Assembly (NCBI GenBank): GCA_026874595.1
Contig: CM049310.1
Span: 50,779,058 to 50,843,057, forward strand
DNA length: 64,000 nucleotides
Origin: Sipunculus nudus
Lineage: Eukaryota; Annelida; Sipuncula; Golfingiida; Sipunculidae
Direction of reading: 5' to 3'
Both the position numbers and the translations under genes were made by a program. Under the pieces are notes generated by a model. That model searched no databases and was not told the origin of the DNA. It saw only the letters and a program-made list of their open reading frames with translations. Shown here piece by piece: positions 26,485 to 38,604 of the stretch. Positions within the stretch are counted from its first letter, which is position 1, and every line of letters begins with the position of its first letter.

Positions 26485-26756
26485 ATATATCATGTGACTA
26501 TGCTCATCTATGTGCTAACAAGATCTTGTTTGGAGCATTTGTTTGGCTAAACTGTAGCCGATCAAATACAAAGCGAAGGTTACTTTTGAACCCATCTTGA
26601 TGGTTAAAATCTAGTAAAGATTTCTTTTGAAACCATATTTACTGGTAAAGAGAAATGCGGATGATTTTTAAATAGATACAGATTTTAACGGAAATTGACT
26701 ACATTAAAAAGTAGCATTTGACTTGAAAGCGACCTTGTTTTGCAACAGTAAAGATA
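24773..26756 (+). repeat. tandem segmental duplication, copy 1
   Basis: Blocks of this segment reappear in the same order in 26757-28372. Matched pairs are: 24773-24905 with 26757-26890 (shared TTTTCAATTAAATTT and AGAGCTTAATCTGGC), 25250-25303 with 26920-26962 (AACTAACAGAGA), 25872-25945 with 26973-27040 (AAGTGAGCGATAATAGGTAA), 26150-26420 with 27095-27385, 26495-26570 with 27410-27520, and 26590-26756 with 28205-28372. Identity looks moderate, so the event is old. Copy 1 keeps about 0.35 kb and 0.57 kb pieces missing from copy 2 and has gained an AT array. No coding content is visible. Confidence 0.85.
26422..26490. repeat. (AT)n microsatellite inside duplication copy 1
   Basis: A 69-bp AT tract with a single TATT interruption. 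The corresponding place in copy 2 (near 27385-27410) has only a non-repetitive TTATTGTGG-type sequence, so the array arose after the duplication or was lost there. Confidence 0.95.
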
Positions 26757-28372
26757 AAACTAAAGAATAACAGCTTTTTTTAATTTTCAATTAAATTTGT
26801 TTCCGATGCTCGAGTGGCGCTTTGAACAAAAATCTGAGAAAATGTTGCAGAGCTTAATCTGGCTTCTTAGTAATTTTATAAGAATGTTTTTCAAGGGTAC
26901 GAAGTATAAACCTTCTCCCCTTCTTTAAATCAATGTATGGTGGTAAAGGAACAAATAACTAACAGAGAAGAGATCTATTATCGCCAAGCGATCAATAGAA
27001 GTCTTCCTTATCCCCCGCAAGTGAGCGATAATAGGTAATATGCTATGTGACGTACGACCCCGATATATACGTCAAAGTAAAAATTAATATATGAGGCAAA
27101 TTCCTACTTAAATACTCTCTTGCCTTTTTAATCTTCCTCCTCTCAACAGCTACATCAGTTTTGATAATATAAATATGTTTCAGTCTCTGTGATTTGGGAT
27201 TCTTATCGATTTCATCTGTCATTCTTATGCTACATACTTTGATATAATAAAAAAACCCATTTGACGTTTAATAGCTCGTTTTAGACCACATTTAGTATAA
27301 ATTGAAAAATAATTTTGTAGGCATTTTGAAATATGTAAACGAGATCCATTTTTCACCAAAATGTATAACCAAATTGGTTACAATAGATTCTTCATCTGTT
27401 TTATTGTGGTAAAGTTACTTTGCTCTAGTATGTGCTCACAAGATCTTGCTTGAAACTTGTCAAGCTCTGGCCTGGAAATCATTTGATTGGCTAAACTGTC
27501 GCCGATCAAATACATGGCGTCCTAATTCTGGTTTGAAACAAACGGGGTAGAGTGATTTTGGCTCACTTTATTAGACCCGTAATTGTGAAAAAGGAGGCAC
27601 AAAAATCACTGACTCATTTTAATGTCTTTATTTATGTTTAAAAAAGGAAAGAAATTGTATTGGATTTTTTAAAGATGTCACAGAAAGTTCTATTATTGTA
27701 CTTGTACTGCCCCTAGCCTAATTACGCTTACGCACATCCTATTACGTCAGGCTTGCAGCATTGGTCACCTCATAACCGCTCTGAAATCTACTTAGACCAT
27801 CGTTTAGCTCAAGAAACGTCTTCCAAGCTGGTTGGACAAACTTTATAATGTGATATAAAACTAATCAAGACATCGTTTGTACATTTGAGCAGAGGGTTTC
27901 TAGCATTTCATGAAAATTATTGATTTGTGCCTGGATTTCTCCTGGTTATTATTTTTTAAACGTACTGGATAATTATTTCGACCTGTATCCGCAATAGAAA
28001 GCCACTATAGAAAAAAATCCAGTGGTAAGCTTATGGACACTATTTTTATGCTCACATTTTCTCTTTTGGGCTAAATTTCTAGAGTTTCTCAATTAATCTG
28101 AGCCGTTCTGACTGGAAATAGAGCAATTCATTTTCCAGGTTAACTAATTTCAAGAATGGCTGGGAAACATGACTTGTTGCTTTTATAATGATCCAATCCA
28201 CATTCAAAAAGGTAATTTTTTTTTTAAAGATTGCTTTAGAAATCATATTAACTGGTTAAGACAAATGCAGATCGATATTTGAATAGACATAGATTTAAAC
28301 AGAAATTGACTACATAAAGAAAGTAGCGTTTGACTTGAAGCGACCTTGATTGCAACAATAAAGAAAAGGTTG
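26757..28372 (+). repeat. tandem segmental duplication, copy 2
   Basis: This is the second copy of the segment starting at 24773, in the same orientation and directly adjoining it. It lacks two internal pieces present in copy 1 but carries about 680 bp (27520-28200) that copy 1 does not have between its last two matching blocks. Both copies have long stretches of near-random AT-rich DNA, so only the colinear blocks support the relationship. Confidence 0.85.
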
Positions 28373-28416
28373 GTTTTAAACTGTCCGCTCAAGTCAACTA
28401 GAACTAGATATAAAAC

Positions 28417-28620
28417 CAAGCCTAATGGCAAAAGTTCAGTAGAAGGTGATTTGACCGACTTGGACTGCATAAGTCGGACAGATCTGGATTTCAAACTTAC
28501 CTTTAACACTGAATGAACACAAAATTTAATTTGAATCCCAGCCTGATTGCAGAAGATTGCAGTAGAGAGGGAATTTTAAATCGACCTGGATTTCAATAGT
28601 CGGATAGAGGTGAATATTTC
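28417..28620 (+). repeat. degenerate tandem repeat, about 120-bp period
   Basis: Two related blocks at 28417-28493 and 28537-28620 share AGCCT, GCAGAAG- and CAGTAGA-type stretches, a GACYTGGA segment, and AGTCGGA followed by AGATCTGGATTTC or AGAGGTGAATATTTC. They differ by small insertions and substitutions. Confidence 0.55.
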
Positions 28621-30568
28621 GATTTGTAAAATCAAACAGAGGTGAATTTTAAAGCTTTCTTGATTGTCCGCATTCGGATCACGTGTTATTGTTTGTCAGT
28701 TACGAATCTGCAGCTGAGTCACGAAACAAATCTACAGGCTGTATCCTGTATCGCGGTAAGAAACCGATGCAGGCTGCAATGCTTCCTGCTCAATCACTGG
28801 CCTGGCATGTTTTTCCAATAGCTTATCCTGCTCGTTTGATTTTTCATAATGAATCCACACAGAAATGAGGAGACAGGTGTAGTAAAATCTCTTTAATATA
28901 GCCCGAGTTTACCTAATTTAATTCCCGCTATTAGTTTGGTAGAATCTACCTGCTTCCCAGGTCGGAGTAACCGAGTGCATTTAGCCTTTCGAAATTTGCA
29001 AACTCATGGTAAAATAATATATAAACAAAGAACAGACCATTTCCTTGATAAATAAGTTACCCTGAGATCTTTCCATTGTATGATAATACATCTCACTTTC
29101 TCTCCATATTATTAGACTACAAATATATTATAGGCTTTAATTGCTGGGGTTTCTTTTGCAGTTGTTTGGCTCTGTGATTAAAATATAATACAGTTAATAT
29201 ATGAGGTTCAAATGGTTTAAACATGGATATAAATTCCCATGTTTATATAAACGTCAACATGAGTTCGGACGAATGCGATTCTACTGCGGGTAATAAAGCT
29301 GTATAGTAAAGTATGTCAATACAGTCGACGTCCACATTATCTAGCTGTATGTTTGATAAAATGAAGTAATGAAGTTTGTACTTGCCTCTATAGATTTGCA
29401 AAATTTATGTTTGCTGAGGAAGTTTAAATATAAAGGTTACATGTTTGATGCCATGGCACGAAACTTTAACCTCATCATATTTAAATTGGCTAATCAAAAC
29501 GATTTACAGGTTTGCCCAATAACTGCTTCACTAATTGATTAATATGTCGCCGAGCGTAAATGCCTGAGTTCCGAAAACGAACTAGAGTAATGCATTTGTT
29601 TAACTCAGACACTAGCGCACGTGTTCGTCTTTCAGCACTTGTATCAAAATTACGTAATAATGCATTGAAACATTTATTAATAATCCCTGTTTATTCAAGT
29701 ACCAGGCTCCCAATGTTTTAGATTAAAAAAATTATCTATCTATTGTAGTTCTTTAATGCTAATTACAGGTATTATTATATGCACTCAAGTATAAAGTGTT
29801 TTATTGACTTGTTTTGCCTTGAATTTATCACCTGTGCTTACTTAACCATAAAATTATATCCATTAGCGAAGAAGATGCACCATAACTGCCTCAGTATTAT
29901 ATCAGATAAAGATGCTCAAAGTGCTTTTTTAACCGAAAGCCTGAATTCTTATGAAAAGAATAAAAGTATTCAATCGCTCGTCGCAAACAGGCCCCGATGA
30001 AACAAAACTAAATCTTTCAAAGATGGCGACACACTTGTTCAAGTGGTTACTCATATACCCTATTTTAACAGGCAGATCGCCTACTATATGGAAGTGTTCT
30101 CTTTTTAAATAAAAATACCTGGTATGGATGAATTTAATAGAACTTAAAACAGACGCTATTGAAAAAAGCTACCTCGAGGGGAAAAATAGAACGGAAACTG
30201 CTGGTGATGTTCACCACCATGTGGCGCTTCTGGCAGTAGAATATGGGGAAACGGGGACGTCTCCGGATACCGCCGACAGTTGTGACTTGATCGGGTCTTG
30301 CCGTTTCCTCCCGACCAAGAACAGCCGATAGGTCTTTGTCATGTACGACTAGTTTAGGAGGTGTCCAGGAAAAACAAAAGGCCACGATTTCCTTGTTTCT
30401 CTGCAATCCAAAGACTGCACGGGTTAGCGAGACTGCTGACAGGTGCTGCTGCTTGCTGCAACAGGTGGTTTGGTGAAATCTGGTTCGGGCTGGCGCAGAG
30501 CTTACCCCGGGCCGGCCGGGTCTAGCGGGAAATCACACGAAGAGTTGATTCAAGTCCTACTGATACAT

Positions 30569-30596
30569 CATTAATTGATACACCGCATTAATTGAT
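30569..30596 (+). promoter_or_regulatory. paired homeodomain-type sites (CATTAATTGAT x2)
   Basis: An exact 11-base direct repeat, CATTAATTGAT, occurs at 30569-30579 and 30586-30596, 17 bp apart start to start. The TTAATTGA core is a classical homeodomain site (NK, Engrailed and Hox classes bind such cores). The surrounding 350 bp are GC-richer than average and include a GGCCGGCC palindrome. Close spacing of identical sites suggests cooperative binding, but chance in AT-rich DNA cannot be excluded. Confidence 0.3.
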
Positions 30597-32370
30597 CTCA
30601 AGCAAAGCCGAACCGGGAAAAACTTAACCCATTTGATCTTACTTTTTCATGGGGTTCAAAGGTCACGTTTGCTTTCACGTGATTTTTGCCGCCCACGTGT
30701 GGTGTCTGCTCTATAGCCACCCGATAACAGGTGTTGATTATTTTGCCTGAGTCTAGTTCTGTTTATAGCTATGGAGTGTGGTGTATACCTTACTCATTAG
30801 TTTGTATATATGATTGCATGTCTGTATGTCTTCGTACAAGTTACACTTTGTTCTGCGAAGCAAGCACAGGTGATTACAGAAATAATGCTTCATTATCAGG
30901 AGTGGATTTCGAGGGGGCGAGCATCCCCTATTTTTCTACGTACTTATTCTGGGTAAACGTAATAATGCATAATAATTAATACCTAAAAGCAGCTCGGGAT
31001 TTTGTGTCCCGCACGGATTTCTTCCCTTCTCCTTCATGCGAGAGTCTTTTAGTACTCCCGGTGCAAATGTTTGATTGCATGTTTGTATGTATTTGTGCCA
31101 TTTGTGCCAACATTTAAACACACGTGCTTATGAAATAATAGAACATATAAGTTTATGCATGTACTGTTTATCTATGTATACACACAACTGTACAACAACA
31201 TGTTAACATGATGCATTTAAATAACAATGAACAGTGGAAAATATTTTCATTCCTTTTAATCCAGTTTAAAGCTGATAGATTTCTTTTCAATGGACAAAAT
31301 TACAAAAATGACATAGGTGATCAAATAGAATGCAAAATATAAATATATTTTCAATTTTTTTCATCGACAATATGGAAAAGGACGTAATATGATTGATGTT
31401 GCAGTTTGAATGAATAAACAAACCATGGCGGATATGTTTTGTCATGCAATAAAGATTATATTTGCTATATTTCTTATTTTCAAATATCTGTAGCGTAAAA
31501 AGCTCAATTTGAGAGTCGCGACCACATCTCTAAACTGGCGTTCTGCCTTTTTTTTTTGGATTTCGTTTATATTATGCTGAAAAGGTGTGCTTGTGTAAGT
31601 ACAGGATAGTGTATCCTTAAAAAGAGCTAAACCCTATGATAAAGTGCATGCACATGTTAGTTTTCGTATAGTCCCTTAATATCCCGGACATATTACTTAG
31701 GAAATATATCCGACTCCTGTAACACTCCTGACAGTCTTAAATAAATTTTACTTAATAATCATAACCCAATCTTTTTTTATCTGTAATTTTTTTTCCAATT
31801 CTAAAATTACCAAATTTAGTTTTAATTTATTGTGCTGTACTTTTTCTTAAACAAATGGAATAGCACCCAACGCCCAGCTAATTTCCTGTCTGTTTGAATT
31901 TTAGCATAGCTGGACTTTGGGCTCAACTTCAAGCATAATAAAAGTTTAAGACAAAGCAACTTGTTGCATTTGAAGGGTGAATGTGTGAATGCGGGAATTA
32001 GCTGGATTTTAAGGAATTATAAAAAAGACAACATATATGAAAACCTAGACAACCTGATGTGCACGATTAATAAGCATAACATTCTATAGTAATCAGCGAA
32101 CTATGATCATTTTGAAAATTTTACCGTTAATATGTTAACAAAGTATATACCAATTTTAATGTAAAAAGATAGCAATATCTGAAGTTCTACCGAGTTTCAA
32201 TAAATTTAAAAAATGCAGGTTACATGTTCACACTCACACACATACACCTAGCACCTTGAATGTGGCTTAACTATTTCTTAACTGGAATTGACATTTGATT
32301 TTTTATCAAGAAAATCTTGTTTATCCCTCATGCACTGGTTTAGGCGCAGCCTGTGGTACAGTTTCATGCG

Positions 32371-32385
32371 CCCCCCCCCCCCCCC
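32371..32385 (+). repeat. C15 homopolymer
   Basis: Fifteen C in a row are followed by AACCCCCCACCCCC. It is prone to slippage and breaks the trustworthiness of any reading frame crossing it. Confidence 0.95.
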
Positions 32386-33268
32386 AACCCCCCACCCCCT
32401 AACTAAAAGAAAACTTGGTCTGTCGTATTTTATACATAATTTCATATATTTTGATGTCAGTAAACCAACGGATATAAAAAAAAGTTATCAGGGGTCTATC
32501 CACATTTACCGGTATGTTAAAAATACAAGAGGCTTGACAATAATAACCGTTTTGCTACTTTTATGTTTTTTTCAGTGGACCAGCAATGGTTGTACGATGA
32601 AACAGACGACAACTTGTGGGCTGTTCAATATGAATACATCAAACAACCCCGTAACTGTATATAAATCGATTTGTATATATTTGGCTCTCGGGTAGTTCAA
32701 TGGGGTTGCTTTAAGCTAACAACTTGTCTACTGTTGTTGGTAGCTGATACGCACTGCCTGTTATTATTTCACAATCCACGACCGTGAAAACAGGGGCAGT
32801 TTGTCGCAGACACACGGCACTGGCGCAGCTCCGATCTCCCTCCAATTAAGTGTAAATGGTAACAGGTGACAAACGCTATTGTCAAGGACAGCCAAGAACG
32901 GTGTATCAAAGAAATTACTAGAAAACGCCCCGGACTGTGTAATATCGGCCCGATCTGTCTGCAGCCTCTATACGGGTGATTTATCATTGTACAAAGCATG
33001 CCAGTAACCGGCTACGTGGAAAGGAGGGGCTTTTCATCATCGAGTGGACCTTATCAAGAAACGCTTTGTGATGATTACAAACTAACCGCAAAGAGATCAT
33101 TGCAACAGATGATACAAGAGGCATGCTTTTATGGGGTAACTTGAAAGGTTATGGCATTATCTATGGATTGTATACCAGTAGGACCTTCCTGCTAAAACCC
33201 TTCACCCCCTGATCTTAACCGCACGTTTTTGTCCCGCCAGTGTAAAGTTACACAGAAGCAACAGAGAA

Positions 33269-33269
<1 letters not shown>

Positions 33270-33348
<79 letters not shown>
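33270..33348. repeat. (AT)n microsatellite, longest pure array
   Basis: A 79-bp perfect alternating AT tract, the longest uninterrupted one in the window. Confidence 0.97.
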
Positions 33349-33352
<4 letters not shown>

Positions 33353-33745
33353 CAAAGTAATATTGCAATTTTCATAGGTAAGGGAAAAAATAGTATCCAT
33401 TCAATATACACGGCTGTAAGTAAACTGGTTTACTACACTCCGGAAGGACCTCAGCGGGACGGCGTAATCAGCATGAACTCTATATAAATATTGCCTAGAC
33501 ATTGATAGCAATGACAAAACAGAGCCACGGAGCCGGGACAGCGTACATGTGGTCCTAATCAGGGACCTACATCTTACCTGGTCTCCAGGGAACGTAGGTA
33601 AGCAATCCACTAGTCAGAGAATCGTCCGTCGCACCGGTCCTTCTGGTGGCATGCTCTTTGATTTCAGATGGTAACTTGAATGTGTATTGGGCAGCTGGCG
33701 CACTCGGTGGCTACTTCCGAGGGTAATGTGGCGTAATTAAATCAT

Positions 33746-33999
33746 CTTCCGGCTCACTTTATTGCTCATCGCTTCCGGCTTACCTTGCCAATGCACCAAA
33801 CAATGACACAAACAAACTGGATTAGGAATCCCGCAGGAACGCTGACTTACTGAACAATCAACGACAACCTGGCTGCCGCAGTCACGTGTCTTATGAACGG
33901 GGTACTGAAGTTGTATTTTCTAACCATTTGCTCCGTTTTCGCCCCTCGTCGCTGCCAGCTATGTTCCAGGAGAATGAATGAGGATGCATGTTGATTGAT
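33746..33999. promoter_or_regulatory. candidate promoter/enhancer: ETS x2, CCAAT, USF, Exd-Hox motif
   Basis: Two CTTCCGGC ETS-type cores lie at 33746-33753 and 33772-33779, a GCCAAT box at 33787-33792, and a GTCACGTG E-box at 33881-33888 that matches the USF consensus. TGATTGAT at 33992-33999 is the Extradenticle/Pbx-Hox core. The block lies in a GC-richer stretch running to about 34380. No frame here is recognisable, although minus-strand frames at 33401-33610 and 34061-34252 flank it. The motifs are seen; the function is inferred. Confidence 0.28.
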
Positions 34000-34417
34000 A
34001 CATCATTCTTCAGTTCGGGGTGTTGATGACGGGCGGCCGTGAATCAGTGAAGGCGCCCGGTCAATGAGACCGCTCCGTTTCAGATAGGACATGCACACGG
34101 CTTTTAATTGAGCCCTCGCTTCCCAGCCTGCAATAAGCACATACAGCAGCGGCTTGAGAATGGGCCCTGAGTAACGACAGCTTACCGTTATCGCATTGGG
34201 CCCAATAATCTTGGGTCATTTGCTGATAATTCACCTTCGACCGCTTTTGCACTCTCTCGATACATTAAGGACCCCGTGTGACCTCTCTGCCGGCACGCTG
34301 GATTTACGCCCATCAGTCTCTATATTTTGGAAGCGTGCACAGATTACCTTGAAATAACAACCCGGCTCCGGCTACCCCGTACCACAGCACATTTTATGTA
34401 CGCGTCTTCCTATGTTC

Positions 34418-34461
34418 TAACTGCTTTATAACTGCTTTATAACTGCATTCTAACTGCATTC
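34418..34461 (+). repeat. 11-bp minisatellite, four copies
   Basis: The copies are TAACTGCTTTA, TAACTGCTTTA, TAACTGCATTC and TAACTGCATTC, so two adjacent pairs are identical. This suggests two rounds of duplication. Confidence 0.9.
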
Positions 34462-37436
34462 AATCGATATATGCATTAACGGCCGGCGCGTGTGGTGGCA
34501 TAACGTTTAATGTTTTAATTATATTTCTTGTAAGCCCACTATCTTGCACTGATTAAAATATTAGCGCGTATAATTAATAGCATGTTTCTTCTAAGTTATC
34601 TTTTAAGTCAACAAATTTCGGAATCATATAACAGCTGATCTGTTCTATAATAAAAAAAGCAGACTAACGTTAAATCTAGTTGATGCATTAGTTAAGGTAA
34701 ATAAAACTCAGACTGTTCAATATAACACTGTCAGCCTATTCAACTTAAGGAATTGACAGTGTAGATTTGTCACGCCTGTCATACAAAGTAACCCCCTGTC
34801 AGCTGCGCTTAATGATCTCGCTCCAGCACTGTGCACATCTGTCAAGAGACGAATGAATGAATAGAAAACATGCATACCTAGATATCACTTATTTATATGA
34901 ACTCCCGGCAGATGGCGCTGTGTGCCTCTCTTGCTCTGTATTCGTCAGAATGAAAATTAAATCAATACGAGTACATACATTTCCCTGACACCAACCCAAC
35001 TAATTATCCTTAAAACAATATATAAATATATATCCTTAATATTAATAAACAACAATATTAATATATATCTTACAATATTAATATATATTTTAAATAGTAA
35101 TAAAAAACAGTTTTCTGAGTAAATATCGACCTATAATTGCCCACATACTGCAATGCTTGTTTTGTGCCCAACGTTGGGGTAGGACGGAGCTTTCATTGTT
35201 TCTTTTTCGATTTCTCAGCTATGAGAGTGCGTTATACATAACACGACATTAACCATACTGTATGTCATACTGAATGTCATAATGCGACCGTCTCCAATCG
35301 TTTCTGCTGAATTGAGGAAATACATGTCAGGAGCAGATGGCATCAGAGTTGGGATTCATGAAAAGCCAAATACAGCGAGTGCAGGGCAGAAGAGAGGGCA
35401 ACGTGACGAATCGTTTAAATATTCTTTCTGACCGCTGGATGTGAAGACAGCATGCAATGCTGTTTTAATTTGACAGTGGAGCCTAACAGACTCTGATCCA
35501 GTACTGACGGCCATGAATACTGAAGATCCGACTGTCAGCATCAACCAGCCCCAGTGACACCCAGCTCACAAGGCCAAATCATACTTTATGTATTCAACTG
35601 TTGATTTAACCATCCCGATCAATAATGCAATTTATATATTAAGGATTTACACCTACGTGAATATCTAGCGGAATGCAGGTTTATCCTGTTAGGAAAAAAA
35701 ATTGGTTTTCAGCAGGAGTTTGATACATATATGTATTATTATATATATTAAGTTGAAAAACATGGCCTTAGCAATGCAGTATGGTTGAACTCCCTGACTG
35801 AGCACCGACGCCATCTGTTGAATACCAATGTAAAGATACCTGTATATCCAATGCAAAAGCGCATTGTACACGCTAATCCATGGGGGATATTACAAAACGG
35901 ACGCTTGTTACACAGCTGACACAGTTACACCGGAAAAGAATATTTATACTTTCACAAATAACTGTGGCTATTAACGATATATTTGTAACTCTCTCTCCCG
36001 ATTAAAATTCCTTTGATGGTGATCTAATAGGTTAAAAGTACCAGCATATTCATGTACAACCAATTGTTTAGGTCATTTGTTATCCCCCATCTAGTCCATC
36101 CAGCGAAGGTTAAAATGTGATATGTGTGGTTTGCTAACTAGTGTGTTTTGCGTTGCCTGTGTTTGTACGAGTATTACCTTTTGAAAGTTCTCCATGAATA
36201 CCAATAAATATATATACATATAGGCAACGGTCAAATGAGGAAAAGGTATGATTTTGGAACATGTCTGTAAAATACAATGCAGATCTTGATCCTACCGAAA
36301 CCGTCATCAAGAAAAATTAAGGCAATGTGAGATCTATTTACAAGGCCGTCATAATAATTGAAGTCTTAAACGATTACGTTGACGAGATACTGATTAAGCA
36401 AACAAACAGACAACTATACAGCCGTGCGTGAGAACCTGTATGGGCTAACATGAAGAAAAGAAACACATCTCGTTGTAGTAACAAGGGATAACCAGACAGT
36501 GTAGATTGTATGTCCCAGACGACCCCTCCCTCAACGTCAACGCTCGCCCCTCATTGAATTCATCATCATTCAGAGTATGTACAGATTGCTAGCCATCGGA
36601 CATCTTCGAGTTTTACTACATAATATCTCCAAAGTTTAACTAATTCTATTCAGGTTTCTGGTGAAGGATGGGTTTTGGGCATTTCCTTTTTCTTTGTTTC
36701 AGTTATATGTATGTTGTCAAGATTATCAAATTTTCCTATGAATTAATGTGGAAGAGTCGGCCACGGGTTGCTCAAATTTTGGGATGGACACGGATGGGGA
36801 TAAAGATGTTCCGGGAAGTATCCGCTCTGTGTTTTCTAGCCGATGTTATGAATCCTTAAACTCCAATGGTCAATAAAAAAGATGAGCTTTCGTTTTACAA
36901 GAAAATCCAAGAGTTCTATTACAAATGGAAACCTGGGGGCACTTAAGGAAGGAAGCATCTGACCTACAACACATGCGGGTCCTGTGTTAAGTATTCTTCA
37001 ATGTTTTCATCAATAACATATCAAACTGTAAACTTGGAATTAATAGAGAATGCACGTTATGATACAAATTTGCTAATCTATAAATGTGACTGCCCTTCCA
37101 GTAATGTTCCTAAATAAAGATTTCCATCTAAACTAAGGTGAGGACATTTATTTGTTTGATAATTTTCTCTCTCGCTCTCGTTGGCCTGGGTACTTGTTAA
37201 TTTGATAATTTACCAAGGCAAACACAAATAATCACCAGCTTGTATTCATAACTAATGCGGAGACCAAAGTGACATAACCAGACAATATACAGAACGAGCA
37301 GCTATCTTGTCTCAACAGCTAAAGCACCCAAATGAAGTGTTTTTGCAATACATGTTTTTATTAGCGAAAATGATTTACATACTCAATTTGTTACGAATAT
37401 ACATCCACAACATACCTAGAGACTGGTCCACTTTAA
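34462..37436. other. no gene recognised
   Basis: AT-rich DNA with a short imperfect duplication of ACAATATTAATATATAT around 35050-35090. The frames at 35356-35544, 35689-35871 and 36668-36859 carry no recognisable features. Confidence 0.55.
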
Positions 37437-37715
37437 ATGGCTGTCGCCAAACCTTTTATGAAGTTCGAGCCAGGTGAAAGCCCAGGCTTCTACAACAGAC
37501 GTTCAGACTCTATTAAGGGTTTTTATATACCTCTTGTCCGCAGTGTGATACGACATTGCTTTTACGACAGAAAAAATTATGTAGTTCCTCGCGGAAATGG
37601 AGAAACGTTATACCTGCGCCTGGCCGTCAAGGAAGGTTCCAAGAAATCGCAGACGGTTTTGTTATTGTGTTTTTATTCTGTCGCTGAATCTCTATATAAA
37701 TCTTCAAATGGATGA
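37437..37715 (+). CDS. candidate small ORF, 92 codons, unknown
   Basis: The frame starts at a true ATG (context TTAAATGGC) and encodes about 92 residues beginning MAVAKPFMKFEPGESPGF, ending at TGA. The first 75 residues are basic and mixed (FYNRRSDSIKGF, CFYDRKNYVVPRGNGE), and third codon positions are about half GC in an AT-rich setting, which is mild coding support. There is no signal peptide or membrane helix. A donor-like CAG|GTGAAA lies about 13 codons in, so it could instead be a short first exon. It ends about 120 bp before an AT array. No homolog is recognised. Confidence 0.2.
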   Translation: MAVAKPFMKFEPGESPGFYNRRSDSIKGFYIPLVRSVIRHCFYDRKNYVVPRGNGETLYLRLAVKEGSKKSQTVLLLCFYSVAESLYKSSNG

Positions 37716-37824
37716 AACTTTATCCTGTTCTGCTGCTGTATTTCTCAATGATAAGTAATGTATGTTAAGGACATATGGATATAAAATAAATCCATATTCA
37801 CTTTGCCTGGTGCACCTTGTCTGG

Positions 37825-37836
<12 letters not shown>

Positions 37837-37889
<53 letters not shown>
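37837..37889. repeat. (AT)n microsatellite
   Basis: A 53-bp AT tract preceded by ATAAATATAAAT. Confidence 0.95.
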
Positions 37890-37892
<3 letters not shown>

Positions 37893-38591
37893 AGACAATA
37901 GTGTCAGTTCTCAGCAACATATTAAACAAACTCACTTCGAAATGGTAGTTTCACCTCCAAGGTTTTTTGATAAGTTTCTCGTATGTTTATATATATATGT
38001 GTCTGTGTATAAGTATGTTTGAAACGCCATTGGGACGTTACGGATGTTAAAAGTTGTTAAAATTTGGGACAAAATGTCGTGCTCATTTGAATAAGTAACT
38101 AGTTCAGCGTATAATCTTTGCCAGTTCAGACTTACACTCAGCGGCAAACATGGAGGCAAGAAAAGATACGAAAGAAAATTCTTTTCGATGATTTCGCAAT
38201 CCCAGGGATATAAAAAGACCCCGGTCTGCCCCTCCCCTCCAATAAAAAAATAAACTCTTCAACCCCTACAAGCCTCCCCAATCGCTTTGGAATATATTAA
38301 TCACACCCGTTTATAAGTCTTGAAATTAACGATCTGCGGGGTCTAAAATGTGTTCACAATTTCACAACTACGGTACACTCCGACAAGTCTGTATTTTAAA
38401 TACTTGGCAGGTATCTTCCTTCGATTCTGGAAGTGATAGGGAGGAAGTACCATCAGTAACCTCGCACTGAATAGCCGAAACCACAAGTCAGTGTAAACGG
38501 TTTAATTCATTCAACTAAAAACTATCCAGCGATGCGACGAACGGGAAAACATGACAAGGCGTTATTTAAAGCTGATGACGCAGAATGACAT

Positions 38592-38604
38592 TGACCTCTG
38601 ACCC
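38592..38604 (-). promoter_or_regulatory. perfect DR1 nuclear-receptor motif
   Basis: TGACCTCTGACCC reads on the complement as GGGTCA, one base, AGGTCA. This is an exact direct repeat with 1-bp spacing, as bound by RXR, HNF4 and COUP-TF class receptors. An imperfect bZIP-type sequence, TGATGACGCAG, lies about 20 bp upstream. No adjacent gene is known. Confidence 0.3.

Larger units (their letters stand above)
28640..33269. other. no gene established
   Basis: Anonymous frames occur at 28683-28868, 29779-30000, 30128-30331 and 30731-30979 on the plus strand and 30134-30406 on the minus strand; two of these overlap antisense. A 29-codon ATG frame at 30023 starts within an AAGATGGCGAC (YY1-like) context but leads nowhere recognisable. 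The frame at 32288-32695 starts at TTG and passes through a C15 run. The homeodomain pair at 30569-30596 is listed separately. Confidence 0.5.

Noticed and set aside
32288-32695. 135-codon frame, the longest in the window
   Set aside because: It starts at TTG, crosses a C15 homopolymer that makes the frame uncertain, and has no recognisable content.
33093-33102. GAGATCATTG resembles the bantam microRNA 5' part
   Set aside because: The rest of the mature sequence does not fit and I see no precursor hairpin.
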